A program made the position numbers and the translations under genes. Shown in pieces: positions 36,014 to 44,870 of a stretch of 64,000 bases of DNA. The stretch's first letter is position 1. Every line of letters starts with the position of its first letter. A model generated the notes under the pieces. That model was given only the letters and a program-made list of their open reading frames with translations, made no database searches and was not told where the DNA came from. The DNA is taken from positions 4,617,001 to 4,681,000 of the forward strand of contig NC_015275.1 in the NCBI RefSeq assembly GCF_000178835.2, given 5' to 3'. The stretch is from Cellulosilyticum lentocellum DSM 5427 (GTDB lineage: Bacteria > Bacillota > Clostridia > Lachnospirales > Cellulosilyticaceae).

Positions 36014-36151
36014 TTACTTTTTAAGAATATCCCCTACACCTTGAGTCCCAGAGCTTACAGTGTGTTTATACCCACTAGTAGAATTTTTCGCTTCTTTTGT
36101 ATTATCTATTCTGCTTTGCATTTCGCTTGTTAAGTCTCTATTCTTCGACAT
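36014..36151 (-). CDS. small hypothetical protein, 45 residues
   Basis: A short gene with ATAGGAG seven bases before its ATG and a strong terminator immediately after its stop. The product is polar and basic, beginning MSKNRDLTSEMQSRI and ending in VGDILKK, with many Ser, Thr and Lys and no membrane span. Not recognised; the tight bracketing by ribosome site and terminator makes it a likely real gene. Confidence 0.7.
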   Translation of the reverse strand: MSKNRDLTSEMQSRIDNTKEAKNSTSGYKHTVSSGTQGVGDILKK

Positions 36152-36243
36152 GGTTTCTCCTATACTAGTTAGTCACTAACTCATTAATTTTGTATTATCT
36201 TGACTCTCTATAAGAGTTTGCCCCGTGTATTTTAAACTATTCA

Positions 36244-37353
36244 TTATATACCATACTTATTAATTTCATTATATTCATAGTCATAAGTTGCTATTGTAGT
36301 ATTATTATTAGAATCATATACTATGCCTTGTATATCATAATCTGTTTCACTTTCTATATTTCTAGCAATATCTCTTAAAGATGTTCTAAGAGTAGTATCT
36401 GTATCTAATCCTTTATTCATATTCCATGCATCTTTAATAGATGATGTCACATCAATGTAGATTTTAAAAGTAACTATCTCTCTACTATCACTTATAGATG
36501 CCTCAACCTTATTGATACTAATACTTTGACTATAATCTTTAATATTAATGCTACTTGTCTTTTTAACAGCATTAATAACATCAGTCTCATCAAAATCATA
36601 GTTGCTTCCATAAGTTAAAGTATCTTTTTTAGAATATGAGAATTCGTATTTATTATTATTACTTCCTGTATAAATAATAGTTCCATCAATAATAATATCA
36701 TCATGTCTGTCTCGTACAGTATCACATACATCCTCTACAAAATTCTTGATTTCCCTAGTTGATAGCTTATTGAAAGCCTTATTCTCAGCAGATGTATCAT
36801 AAGAAATCTTAACACTTAGTCTACTTCCAGAGACTCTTACTCTAAAGTCTAGTTCTATATCATCAAAGTAATCTTCGTACAGCCTCTCTAGTTCATTTTC
36901 AGTCGCAGTAAGCTCTGTTCCTAAAATATCTGTTCCTGAGGTTTGGTCATACCCACTGCTACTAGAGGTAGAAGTAACTCCACTTGATTTTAATTTTGCT
37001 AATTCTTGTTTAAGGGAGGTAATTTCATAGTCTTTAGCTCTTAATTCTGTTTGTAAACTTAAAACCGAAGAATAATTAGAACCACTTGTAACATATAAAT
37101 TACCATTTGATTGATCCCAATTAATTTCTAAGCCTACTGCATCACAAAATGTTCTTGCTGGTAAATAGGTGGTTCCATCAATTGAAATAGGAACAGTAGA
37201 TAAATATTTTTGCCCTCCATTGTAATAAAAGTTAACCGGATGATAATTAACCGATTTATTCTTTTTATATCCTGCTGCTTGCATAGGAATACAGGCAAGT
37301 AATGCTCCTACTGTAATTGCTATCAAACACTTTTTCTTATTTATTAATTGCAT
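36244..37353 (-). CDS. secreted stalk-domain (copper amine oxidase N-like) protein
   Basis: 369 residues. The N-terminus has a signal peptide (KKKCLIAITVGALLACIPMQAAG). Residues about 50-95 form a copper amine oxidase N-terminal-like (stalk) domain with the typical DGTTYLPARTFCDAVGLEI segment. A short coiled coil (SLQTELRAKDYEITSLKQEL) follows, then a repeat of two alpha/beta units of about 100 residues that I do not recognise. Such proteins are abundant on clostridial surfaces; no catalytic function is implied. Confidence 0.82.
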   Translation of the reverse strand: MQLINKKKCLIAITVGALLACIPMQAAGYKKNKSVNYHPVNFYYNGGQKYLSTVPISIDGTTYLPARTFCDAVGLEINWDQSNGNLYVTSGSNYSSVLSLQTELRAKDYEITSLKQELAKLKSSGVTSTSSSSGYDQTSGTDILGTELTATENELERLYEDYFDDIELDFRVRVSGSRLSVKISYDTSAENKAFNKLSTREIKNFVEDVCDTVRDRHDDIIIDGTIIYTGSNNNKYEFSYSKKDTLTYGSNYDFDETDVINAVKKTSSINIKDYSQSISINKVEASISDSREIVTFKIYIDVTSSIKDAWNMNKGLDTDTTLRTSLRDIARNIESETDYDIQGIVYDSNNNTTIATYDYEYNEINKYGI

Positions 37354-37418
37354 AACAATTCTCCCCCTGTATAAAATTTAAAGCTATACCATTTTTATCG
37401 TCTTAATCTAGATAAAAC

Positions 37419-39197
37419 TTAAATTTCGTAACTTAACTTCATAAATTCATTGATATCTTCTTCAATAATAGCTAATGAATTCTTCCAAAATGCTGCATCA
37501 GTTACATCTATATTAATTGTTCTTGTAACATCTTCTATCTTTAATTTACCTGTTACAGCTAATAGCTTTTTATAATCCTCCACAAAGCTAGTTCCTCTTT
37601 TAAGATACTCCGCATATAGACCTTTAGCAAAAAGAAGACCAAATGCATAAGGGAAGTTATAGAAATTAGCATCTGCATAATAATAATGACTCTTCCACGT
37701 CCACATATATGGATGTAAGTACTCTTGATCTAGTCCATCTCCGTAAGCCTCTTTTTGTGCCTCTACCATTAATTCTTTAATGCGTTTTACTGTTAAAGGA
37801 CTATCTTCTCTTTCTTTAAATACATTAGTTTCAAACAAATACCTAGAATAAATATCTACAATAACCTGAGTACTATCGCTAATTTCTGTTTCTAAAATAG
37901 CAAACGCTTCTTCTTTTGATCCCTCTTTAATAGCAGCTTTTTTGACGATTGTCTCACAGAAAGTAGATGCTGTCTCAGCTAAAGGCATAGGATAGTTAGT
38001 ATTTAAAATACTTTCCTCCTTAAGGCATTCTCCGTGAAAACCATGTCCTAGTTCATGTGCCATGGTAATAGTATCGCCTAGATTATCCCCATAGTTAAGG
38101 AGAATTCTACTTTCACCAATGCTATGAACAGCACAGCAAAAAGCTCCGCCTACCTTACCTTCTTTAGGTAGTACATCTATCCATTTATGCTCCATCGCCT
38201 TTTTAGCATAATCCCCTAAACTATTATCAAAACTTCTAAATTGTTTTTCAACAAAAGCTTTTCCTTGTTCATAAGAATACTTCATTTCTTTTTCAATAAC
38301 AGGTGCATATAACTCATAAAATGGTAAACCATTATTATATCCTAGCATCTCCGCTTTTCTTCTAAGATATTTTCTAAAGGTAGGTAAGCTTTCTTTCATA
38401 GCACTAAGCATAGCATCTAAGGTCGCCTTACTCATTCTTGAGTCTTCTAATGTCATAGCAAGTGGTGACTCATAACCTCTCATTTTAGAAACAGTAATAA
38501 CCTCTCCTTTAATGCCGTTTAATGCTGCTGCTATTCCATCTTCTATCTTTTTATAAGAATCAATTTCTGCTAAATAAGCCTTTTTTCTTAGGTCTGCATT
38601 TTTTTCATATGCCATATTAAGTACTACCGTTAATGGTAATTCTTCCTTTTTACCTTCAACCTCAATTTCTACTTTATGATTAGAAATAAGTAAGTTCTTG
38701 TAATTTACCCAAGCTGTTGAACCTGTATTTTTCATTTTAGCTAACAGTACTTCTTCTTTCTCACGCAAGAGATGTTTACTATGTTCTACTATTTCTTGAA
38801 GGAAAAATCTAAAAGATTGTAAAAAGGTAGAGTGATCAATAATGGCATTAATATCTTTGATTTCACTAATCCATTTGCTAATTTTAGTTTCTGCTTCTGC
38901 CAAATCACTTTGTTTTTGGTCAATAATATCAGCGTATTTATTACCTTCCTCATCTTTAGAATTAACACTTACAGTAAGTTCTGAGAATACACCCAACTTT
39001 TCAAAGGTTAAGCTTATCTTCTCAGCTAATGCTATGTAAGCTTCTAGTTTTTTCTGCTCGTCTTCATGATTTTCAGTCATTTCTGTTGCTAACTTGTTCA
39101 TTTCTTTAATATACGTATCTAACTTTGTTAAATCTCCTTGAAAAGCTTCTCCTGAAAAAGACTCATATAATTCCTTTAAACTCCAATTCAAATCCAT
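37419..39197 (-). CDS. pepF: oligoendopeptidase F (M3B)
   Basis: 592 residues. The zinc site AHELGHGFHGE (HELGH about residues 379-383) and the C-terminal MWTWKSHYYYADANFYNFPYAF-type segment identify an M3B oligopeptidase, cytoplasmic, cleaving short peptides. The ATG at 39197 follows AAAGGGAG; 17 extra residues from an upstream start are not family-like. Single gene. Confidence 0.93.
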   Translation of the reverse strand: MDLNWSLKELYESFSGEAFQGDLTKLDTYIKEMNKLATEMTENHEDEQKKLEAYIALAEKISLTFEKLGVFSELTVSVNSKDEEGNKYADIIDQKQSDLAEAETKISKWISEIKDINAIIDHSTFLQSFRFFLQEIVEHSKHLLREKEEVLLAKMKNTGSTAWVNYKNLLISNHKVEIEVEGKKEELPLTVVLNMAYEKNADLRKKAYLAEIDSYKKIEDGIAAALNGIKGEVITVSKMRGYESPLAMTLEDSRMSKATLDAMLSAMKESLPTFRKYLRRKAEMLGYNNGLPFYELYAPVIEKEMKYSYEQGKAFVEKQFRSFDNSLGDYAKKAMEHKWIDVLPKEGKVGGAFCCAVHSIGESRILLNYGDNLGDTITMAHELGHGFHGECLKEESILNTNYPMPLAETASTFCETIVKKAAIKEGSKEEAFAILETEISDSTQVIVDIYSRYLFETNVFKEREDSPLTVKRIKELMVEAQKEAYGDGLDQEYLHPYMWTWKSHYYYADANFYNFPYAFGLLFAKGLYAEYLKRGTSFVEDYKKLLAVTGKLKIEDVTRTINIDVTDAAFWKNSLAIIEEDINEFMKLSYEI

Positions 39198-39292
39198 TTG
39201 TTTTCTCCCTTTCTGCTTATATATTTCTAAAAAACCATTAATAAACATATTCAGCTATCAAAACTCATATGTTTATCAATGGTGTATACTTA

Positions 39293-39745
39293 CTATTTTA
39301 CATTTTTAAGTGCTAGAAAAAGATAGCTTTCATCAGCTACAATGCGATAGATGCCTTGTGCTTTAAGCTTATAGACGCTCACAAAAGCTAAATCCTTCGC
39401 TACTATTTCCTCACATTCAAAACTACCCTGTTCAAATACATTATATCCTGTTTCCTGAGCTAAATCTTTTAGGGTATTAGCTTCTTCTCTAATACTCTCT
39501 GATAGATTTTCATTATTCCAAGCCCATACCCAACTATGATCTTCATATCCCCATGAACCAATGCAAGCTACTTCAAAGCGCAATACTTCTCCATTATCCT
39601 TTTTTAATTCAAGACTTTTGTTAGCTTGACTAAAGCTATAGGTTTGATACGTATTCAGAGCATACTTCTGTGTTAAGTTACTTTGTTTTATTTTAACTTC
39701 CTGCTGACACTTCATTAAAAATGCTTCAAAATCCTTATCCGTCAT
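39293..39745 (-). CDS. DUF6882-like hypothetical protein
   Basis: 150 residues. Recognisable only by the tryptophan-rich motif (CIGSWGYEDHSWVWAWNN) seen in the DUF6882 family; soluble, alpha/beta. The ATG at 39745 follows AAAGGAG. Function unknown. It lies between pepF and the Rieske oxidoreductase, all in the same direction but with gaps of about 90 bases. Confidence 0.7.
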   Translation of the reverse strand: MTDKDFEAFLMKCQQEVKIKQSNLTQKYALNTYQTYSFSQANKSLELKKDNGEVLRFEVACIGSWGYEDHSWVWAWNNENLSESIREEANTLKDLAQETGYNVFEQGSFECEEIVAKDLAFVSVYKLKAQGIYRIVADESYLFLALKNVK

Positions 39746-39835
39746 TACTTTCTCCTTTAAACAACTTCTTTTACTTCCTACTCTTAACTTAACACTTTTT
39801 CCTTCTTTTGTGAACACTACTAACCCTATTCTATG

Positions 39836-41377
39836 CTAAATTAGATTAGGATGTATTTTATTTTTACCTTCCTTATATCCATTTAATTTATGAGTGCTTG
39901 GTCCTTCTAGAACCTCCCCATCTATATTAAATCTTGAACCATGGAATGGACAATCCCAACTCTTTTCAGCACTATTCCATCTTAATCTAGCACCTACATG
40001 AGGACAAATAATATCCACAATATGATAATGTTCTTCTTCGTCTTGATAAATACCATATACATTCCCGTCTTCTAGCTCTGCTACTATAGCTTCCCCCTTA
40101 TCTGGCAGTGTATCTTTGGGGACGGTTCTTAATTTCCCTTGCATATAGTTTTTAATTCCCTCTATATTATGATTAATAAAAGTTTTTCCTTTGTAAGCTG
40201 ATACCCTTTGTGGATTAAATAAGTCTTCAAAAGGACTCGTACCCATTAATAATAAATCTTTTAGAACGAGTGCTGCATTGGTGGCGTTACTCATTCCCCA
40301 TTTATTAAATCCTGTAGCTACATATATATTATGATATTTGCTACTATTTAAGTATCCAATATAAGGAACGCTATCGGGTGTAACATAGTCTTGCAAAGAC
40401 CACTGACTATATACCTCATCGCTATTAAATACTTCTTTTCCAAACTGCTTTAATTCTTCAAAATGAGTAGCTTCATATTGATCATCTCCTACTCTATGAT
40501 GTCCTCCACCTATAAGGACTATATCCTGCTCGTAAATAGGCCTAATAGATCTAATAGGACTATCTACTGAAATAAAACTGCCCTTAGGTAATTTTTCTTT
40601 GTCTACCTTTAAACCTAGTACATATATTCTTTGCATATTAAGCCTTGTAAAATATAAGCCCAGACCATCATACATAGGATAATGAGAAGCTATAACTATT
40701 CTCCTAGCAGATACTTTACAGCCTTTATCTGTTTCTAACACACTTACTTCTCCTGGCACCAATCTAGTAATTGGTGTTTCTTCAAATATACATCCCCCAT
40801 CTGCTGTAAATTTTTCTGCCAAGCTGGATATATACTTCTTAGGGTTAAATAATGCAGCGCCCTCCCATTCTAATGCAGCCTTTACTTTTATAGGAAGTGG
40901 AATCTGGTCCTTATAATTGACCTCAATTCCCAACCTTTTGCATGCTTCTGCTTCATCTTGAATAGCCTTGATGTACTTTTCATCCGCCGTATAAATATAC
41001 GATGGCATATTCATAAAATCACACTCAATTTGTTCTTTAGAAATAGTTTCTTTAACAAATTCTATAGCTTTCCTATTAGCATCTGCATACTGTTTTGCTT
41101 TTCCTGGACTTTTAGTATGCATTAATTTATCATAAATAAGCCCATGTTGTATCGTTAGCTTAGCTGTTGTACGTAAGGAAGTACCCATCCCAATCTGATT
41201 CGCTTCAAAAACAGCCACTCTTTTCCCCATATGCTTTAATAAATATGCTAGTGTTATACCACCTAGACCTCCTCCAATTATTGCAAACTCTACTTCCATA
41301 TCTTCTTTTAAACAAGGATATAATTTGCTTTCTGTATTATTTAAAAAAATAGGGGCATGTTTCTCCAACTTACTCAT
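39836..41377 (-). CDS. FAD-dependent oxidoreductase with C-terminal Rieske domain
   Basis: 513 residues. The N-terminal dinucleotide fold (FAIIGGGLGGITLAYLL, then VFEANQIGMG) is of the DAO type. The C-terminal 90 residues form a Rieske 2Fe-2S domain with CPHVGARL and CPFHGSRF cluster ligands. The architecture is that of B. subtilis YhfW. Substrate unknown. The ATG at 41377 is used, with AAGGA six bases before it. Confidence 0.9.
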   Translation of the reverse strand: MSKLEKHAPIFLNNTESKLYPCLKEDMEVEFAIIGGGLGGITLAYLLKHMGKRVAVFEANQIGMGTSLRTTAKLTIQHGLIYDKLMHTKSPGKAKQYADANRKAIEFVKETISKEQIECDFMNMPSYIYTADEKYIKAIQDEAEACKRLGIEVNYKDQIPLPIKVKAALEWEGAALFNPKKYISSLAEKFTADGGCIFEETPITRLVPGEVSVLETDKGCKVSARRIVIASHYPMYDGLGLYFTRLNMQRIYVLGLKVDKEKLPKGSFISVDSPIRSIRPIYEQDIVLIGGGHHRVGDDQYEATHFEELKQFGKEVFNSDEVYSQWSLQDYVTPDSVPYIGYLNSSKYHNIYVATGFNKWGMSNATNAALVLKDLLLMGTSPFEDLFNPQRVSAYKGKTFINHNIEGIKNYMQGKLRTVPKDTLPDKGEAIVAELEDGNVYGIYQDEEEHYHIVDIICPHVGARLRWNSAEKSWDCPFHGSRFNIDGEVLEGPSTHKLNGYKEGKNKIHPNLI

Positions 41378-41633
41378 CACTATTCCTTTCCTCTACAAGA
41401 CTCATCTGTAGTGTTTTATTTAATAACTATTATGAATGCTTTTCTAATTTATTATCCTTGTTTTTCTTATAGGATTATTTCATTAGAGAAACTCTTTTTA
41501 TCCTTATATTTCATATTCTAATAAGTAATATTGTATGTTACCCTTAGTGTAAATTCTATTTTAGAGTTGTCTTAATAATCCACTGTGAAATATGAATAAA
41601 AATACTACACATTTTATAGATATTCATAATAAT

Positions 41634-41662
41634 TTGTCAATTTTATCAAAAAATTATATAAT
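41634..41662 (+). promoter_or_regulatory. promoter of asd
   Basis: TTGTCA (41634-41639), 17-base spacer, TATAAT (41657-41662). The rest of the spacer 41381-41733 is AT-rich; no lysine riboswitch or T-box is visible. Confidence 0.7.
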
Positions 41663-41733
41663 ATATTGTCATTTAGTTATTTACTTAGTAAAATAGAGTA
41701 ATTAGTAAGATATTAAAAAGGTAAAGGTGATTA

Positions 41734-42828
41734 ATGATGGAGAAAAAATTAAAAGTAGGTATCGTTGGTGGTACTGGTATGGTAGGTCAACGCTTTTTAG
41801 CTTTACTTGAAAACCACCCTTATTTTGATGTAAAAGTAATCGCTGCAAGCAGTCGTTCTGCTGGTCAAACTTATGAAAAAGCTGTTGAAGGCAGATGGAA
41901 AATGAGTACATCTATTCCTGAGACTGTAAAAAATCTAATTGTATTAGATGCTGCTAAGGTTGAGGAAGTTGCTTCTCAAGTTGACTTCATCTTCTGTGCT
42001 GTTGATATGAAAAAAGATGAAATCAAAGCTTTAGAAGAAGCATATGCTAAAACTGAAACACCTGTTGTTTCAAACAACTCTGCTCACAGATGGACACCAG
42101 ATGTACCAATGGTTATTCCTGAAATTAATGATGAGCACTTAAAAGTTATTGAGGCTCAAAGAAAACGTCTTGGTACAACAAAAGGTTTCATCGCAGTTAA
42201 ACCAAACTGCTCTATTCAAAGTTATGTACCTATGCTTTCTGCTTTACTTGATTATGAGCCAACTACTGTAGTAGCTTCTACTTACCAAGCTATTTCTGGC
42301 GCTGGTAAGACCTTCAAAGAATGGCCAGAAATGATTGATAATGTTATTCCATACATTGGTGGAGAAGAAGAAAAAAGTGAACAAGAACCTCTTAGAATTT
42401 GGGGTAAAGTAGAAAATGATGCAATTGTTAAAGCTACTAGCCCTGTTATTACAACACAATGTATTCGTGTACCTGTCTTAGATGGACATCTTGCAACTGT
42501 GTTTGTTTCATTCAAGAAAAAACCAACTAAAGAACAAATCCTTGAAGCTTGGAAAAATTATAAAGGTAAACCTCAAGAGCTTAATCTTCCAAGTGCACCA
42601 AAACAATTCATTACTTATTTCGAAGAAGATAACAGACCTCAAACAGGTTTGGATCGTAATACTGAAAAAGGTATGGGTGTATGTGTGGGTCGTTTAAGAG
42701 AAGATACTGTTTATGATTACAAATTTGTAGGTCTTTCTCATAATACTGTAAGAGGTGCTGCTGGCGGTGCTGTTCTTATCGCTGAACTTCTTGCAGCTGA
42801 AGGCTATATTACAAGTAAAGAAGCTTAG
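41734..42828 (+). CDS. asd: aspartate-semialdehyde dehydrogenase
   Basis: 364 residues. The N-terminal VGIVGGTGMVGQRFL binds NADP, and the catalytic cysteine lies in KPNCSIQSYVPML. The length and the AASSRSAGQ segment place it in the archaeal/fungal-like ASADH branch rather than the E. coli type. It makes aspartate semialdehyde for lysine, diaminopimelate, threonine and methionine. AAAGGTGA precedes two adjacent ATGs; the second (41737) is equally possible. Monocistronic, with its own promoter and terminator. Confidence 0.95.
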   Translation: MMEKKLKVGIVGGTGMVGQRFLALLENHPYFDVKVIAASSRSAGQTYEKAVEGRWKMSTSIPETVKNLIVLDAAKVEEVASQVDFIFCAVDMKKDEIKALEEAYAKTETPVVSNNSAHRWTPDVPMVIPEINDEHLKVIEAQRKRLGTTKGFIAVKPNCSIQSYVPMLSALLDYEPTTVVASTYQAISGAGKTFKEWPEMIDNVIPYIGGEEEKSEQEPLRIWGKVENDAIVKATSPVITTQCIRVPVLDGHLATVFVSFKKKPTKEQILEAWKNYKGKPQELNLPSAPKQFITYFEEDNRPQTGLDRNTEKGMGVCVGRLREDTVYDYKFVGLSHNTVRGAAGGAVLIAELLAAEGYITSKEA

Positions 42829-42877
42829 ATTACAAAATGGTGCTGTTGCATAATTAATATTTATAAGTGTTTAAGAA

Positions 42878-42930
42878 TAAAAGGTCGATGAAACTAGAAT
42901 ATTTAAACTAGTTTCATCGACCTTTTATTC
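42878..42930 (+). terminator. terminator after asd
   Basis: AAAAGGTCGATGAAACTAG and its complement around a 10-base loop, followed by TTTTATTC. Confidence 0.92.
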
Positions 42931-43202
42931 TTATTACCCAACCTAACCATAGATTGTGCCATTTATCATTACAATAAACTGATTCAATATAATCATTATT
43001 TAATTTTATCTTTATTATTATAAAATACACAATTCTAAATAAATATTTGTGTTTATATATTTTCATTAAGGTACTATGTGTTTGATTTGCAGAATAAATA
43101 TATGTCAATTATCAAAATATTGTAATTGGTTATTTATAGAATTCTAATATTTAATTATTCTAAATATAATATTATTAGAGTTATAAATATTAGGTGATTT
43201 TC
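42931..43202. other. AT-rich spacer upstream of the patatin gene
   Basis: Very AT-rich; I find no gene with a ribosome site and no structured RNA. It probably contains the promoter of the patatin-like gene. Confidence 0.5.
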
Positions 43203-44201
43203 TTGAGCCTTCCTTATAAAAATCTTGTTTTCTCTGGTGGCGGCGTATTAGGCATTGCTTACCTAGGTGTGTTAGACTACTTATACAAAATCAATCTTCC
43301 CCCACAAATATTGCGTGTGGCTGGTACTTCTGCAGGAGCCATAACTGCTTGTCTCACTTCTTTTAATCTTTCCTTTGATGATCTAAAAGAAATAGCTGAT
43401 TCACTAGATTATAATAAGGTCCCCGGTAAAGATGATGTTAGTGTTGATTCAAAGTCACCCCCTAGATATTTTACACAATCAATCAAATCACATCTGGATA
43501 ATATTTTTGGTAATGCTGAGTGTGTTTATAGACTCATTACACAGTTTGGTTGGTATTCTTCTAGTTATCTTTATGAATGGATAAAGGAACAGATTGCTAG
43601 TCAATTTAACTCTGATTTAAAATCACCACCATATACTTTTTCTGATTTTAAAAATACTGCTATTCACAAAAACGAGATTCCATTTAAAGATTTGTATATA
43701 GTAGGGACTGACTCTTCCAAAAGTACTTCCATCATCTTTTCTTACGAGTTTACTCCGAATATGGAAGTAGCAGAAGCCGTACGCATTTCTATGTCTGTTC
43801 CCCTTTTATTTGAAGCCATTAAATCCTCACCATTTTCTTCTTCTTCAAAAGATTCACCTCAAGTTTATGTAGATGGCGGCCTCCTTTATAACTATCCCAT
43901 TAATATTTTTGATAGCCTTTCACCACAAAAAGAAACTCTAGGAACTTATTTCAAAAATGCGCTGCCTCCTGCTTCTATCAATAATCTAGTAGATTTTATT
44001 TCTAGTACCATCTCATGCACAACAAGACTTCAAGCACTACTATTCCAGGAAAACAAATCTAACCTTGCTCGTAGTATACCGATTTTTACTAGCGATATTC
44101 AACCTATGAATTTTAACATTACTGTAGGAGACCCAACTTATCTCTTCCTATACGAGCAAGGCTATCTCGGAACAGAGGTATTCTTTTCTCTTTTATCCTA
44201 A
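43203..44201 (+). CDS. patatin-like phospholipase
   Basis: 332 residues. The oxyanion loop SGGGVLG (about 10-16), the nucleophile GTSAG (Ser 43) and the aspartate of the VDGG motif (Asp 224) form the patatin Ser-Asp dyad, so a lipid acyl hydrolase is expected. There is no signal peptide, so it acts in the cytoplasm or is released another way. The start is a TTG at 43203 with AGGTG six bases upstream; a GTG at 43194 would place the site inside the gene. Single gene. Confidence 0.88.
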   Translation: MSLPYKNLVFSGGGVLGIAYLGVLDYLYKINLPPQILRVAGTSAGAITACLTSFNLSFDDLKEIADSLDYNKVPGKDDVSVDSKSPPRYFTQSIKSHLDNIFGNAECVYRLITQFGWYSSSYLYEWIKEQIASQFNSDLKSPPYTFSDFKNTAIHKNEIPFKDLYIVGTDSSKSTSIIFSYEFTPNMEVAEAVRISMSVPLLFEAIKSSPFSSSSKDSPQVYVDGGLLYNYPINIFDSLSPQKETLGTYFKNALPPASINNLVDFISSTISCTTRLQALLFQENKSNLARSIPIFTSDIQPMNFNITVGDPTYLFLYEQGYLGTEVFFSLLS

Positions 44202-44383
44202 GTGCTTAATTTAAAATATGAATCAAATAAAATATAATAATTCATATTTCTTTAAAACTTAATATTTTTAATATTATTGTTTATGTGTTTTTTATTTGTT
44301 AAATATGCTTATTGGGGCTTTTTAAGGTCATAAAATAAGTGACAAAGAAAGTTAAGTAGCGCATAAAGCCATAAGCTTTAAAT

Positions 44384-44425
44384 AAAAAAGAGGCAATGAG
44401 TATTAATACCATTGCCTCCATTTTT
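44384..44425 (-). terminator. terminator after the small membrane protein gene
   Basis: GAGGCAATG (44390-44398) with CATTGCCTC (44410-44418) and A/T tracts. The 44202-44383 spacer also holds a weaker ATTCATATTT-type hairpin after the patatin gene. Confidence 0.8.
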
Positions 44426-44430
44426 AATTA

Positions 44431-44730
44431 TTATCGTAGGCTATTTCTTAACTTATCAAATAAACTATCTTCAAATATAAAGTCAATTAATGCCCATATA
44501 GTTCCTAATAAAAATCCTTGTGGAATCTCACCAGTTCCTACCAATACTGTTATAAATAAGGCCATAATTGCTAATACCCCAAATATAGTATATTGATATA
44601 CTTTTTTCTTTTTTAATAATGCTCTCGTTTTCTTTTGTAAAGATTCAAATACTTTTATCTCCATTTTATTAAAACCTTCACAAAGGAAACTAAATGAAAT
44701 AAATCCAAGTAATATACCTAAAAAAATCAT
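44431..44730 (-). CDS. small membrane protein, 99 residues
   Basis: Three hydrophobic segments (about 1-17, 47-64, 68-86) with a basic KKTRALLKKKK loop in between. Not recognised. It ends at a good terminator and starts with ATG after a GGAGG-like site, so it is likely real. Confidence 0.65.
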   Translation of the reverse strand: MIFLGILLGFISFSFLCEGFNKMEIKVFESLQKKTRALLKKKKVYQYTIFGVLAIMALFITVLVGTGEIPQGFLLGTIWALIDFIFEDSLFDKLRNSLR

Positions 44731-44798
44731 GCCTGTTCCTCCCTAGTTATCTTATGTTAAATACCTTTATTGATTTTTAAGCCTCATTTCTTTAAATA

Positions 44799-44833
44799 AA
44801 AAGTCGCTTGCATAATCCTATGCAAGCGACTCA
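44799..44833 (-). terminator. terminator after proS
   Basis: AGTCGCTTGCATA (44802-44814) and its complement (44819-44831) with a 4-base loop; the minus-strand T-tract follows. Confidence 0.9.
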
Positions 44834-44870
44834 TGTGCTACTTCTATTATCAATTACTCTTATGAATTTC

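Noticed and set aside
41381-41633. Possible lysine riboswitch or T-box before asd
   Set aside because: None of the conserved elements of either class is present.
42914-43108. 64-codon minus-strand frame upstream of the patatin gene
   Set aside because: Its end overlaps the asd terminator stem, there is no ribosome site and composition is that of AT-rich spacer.
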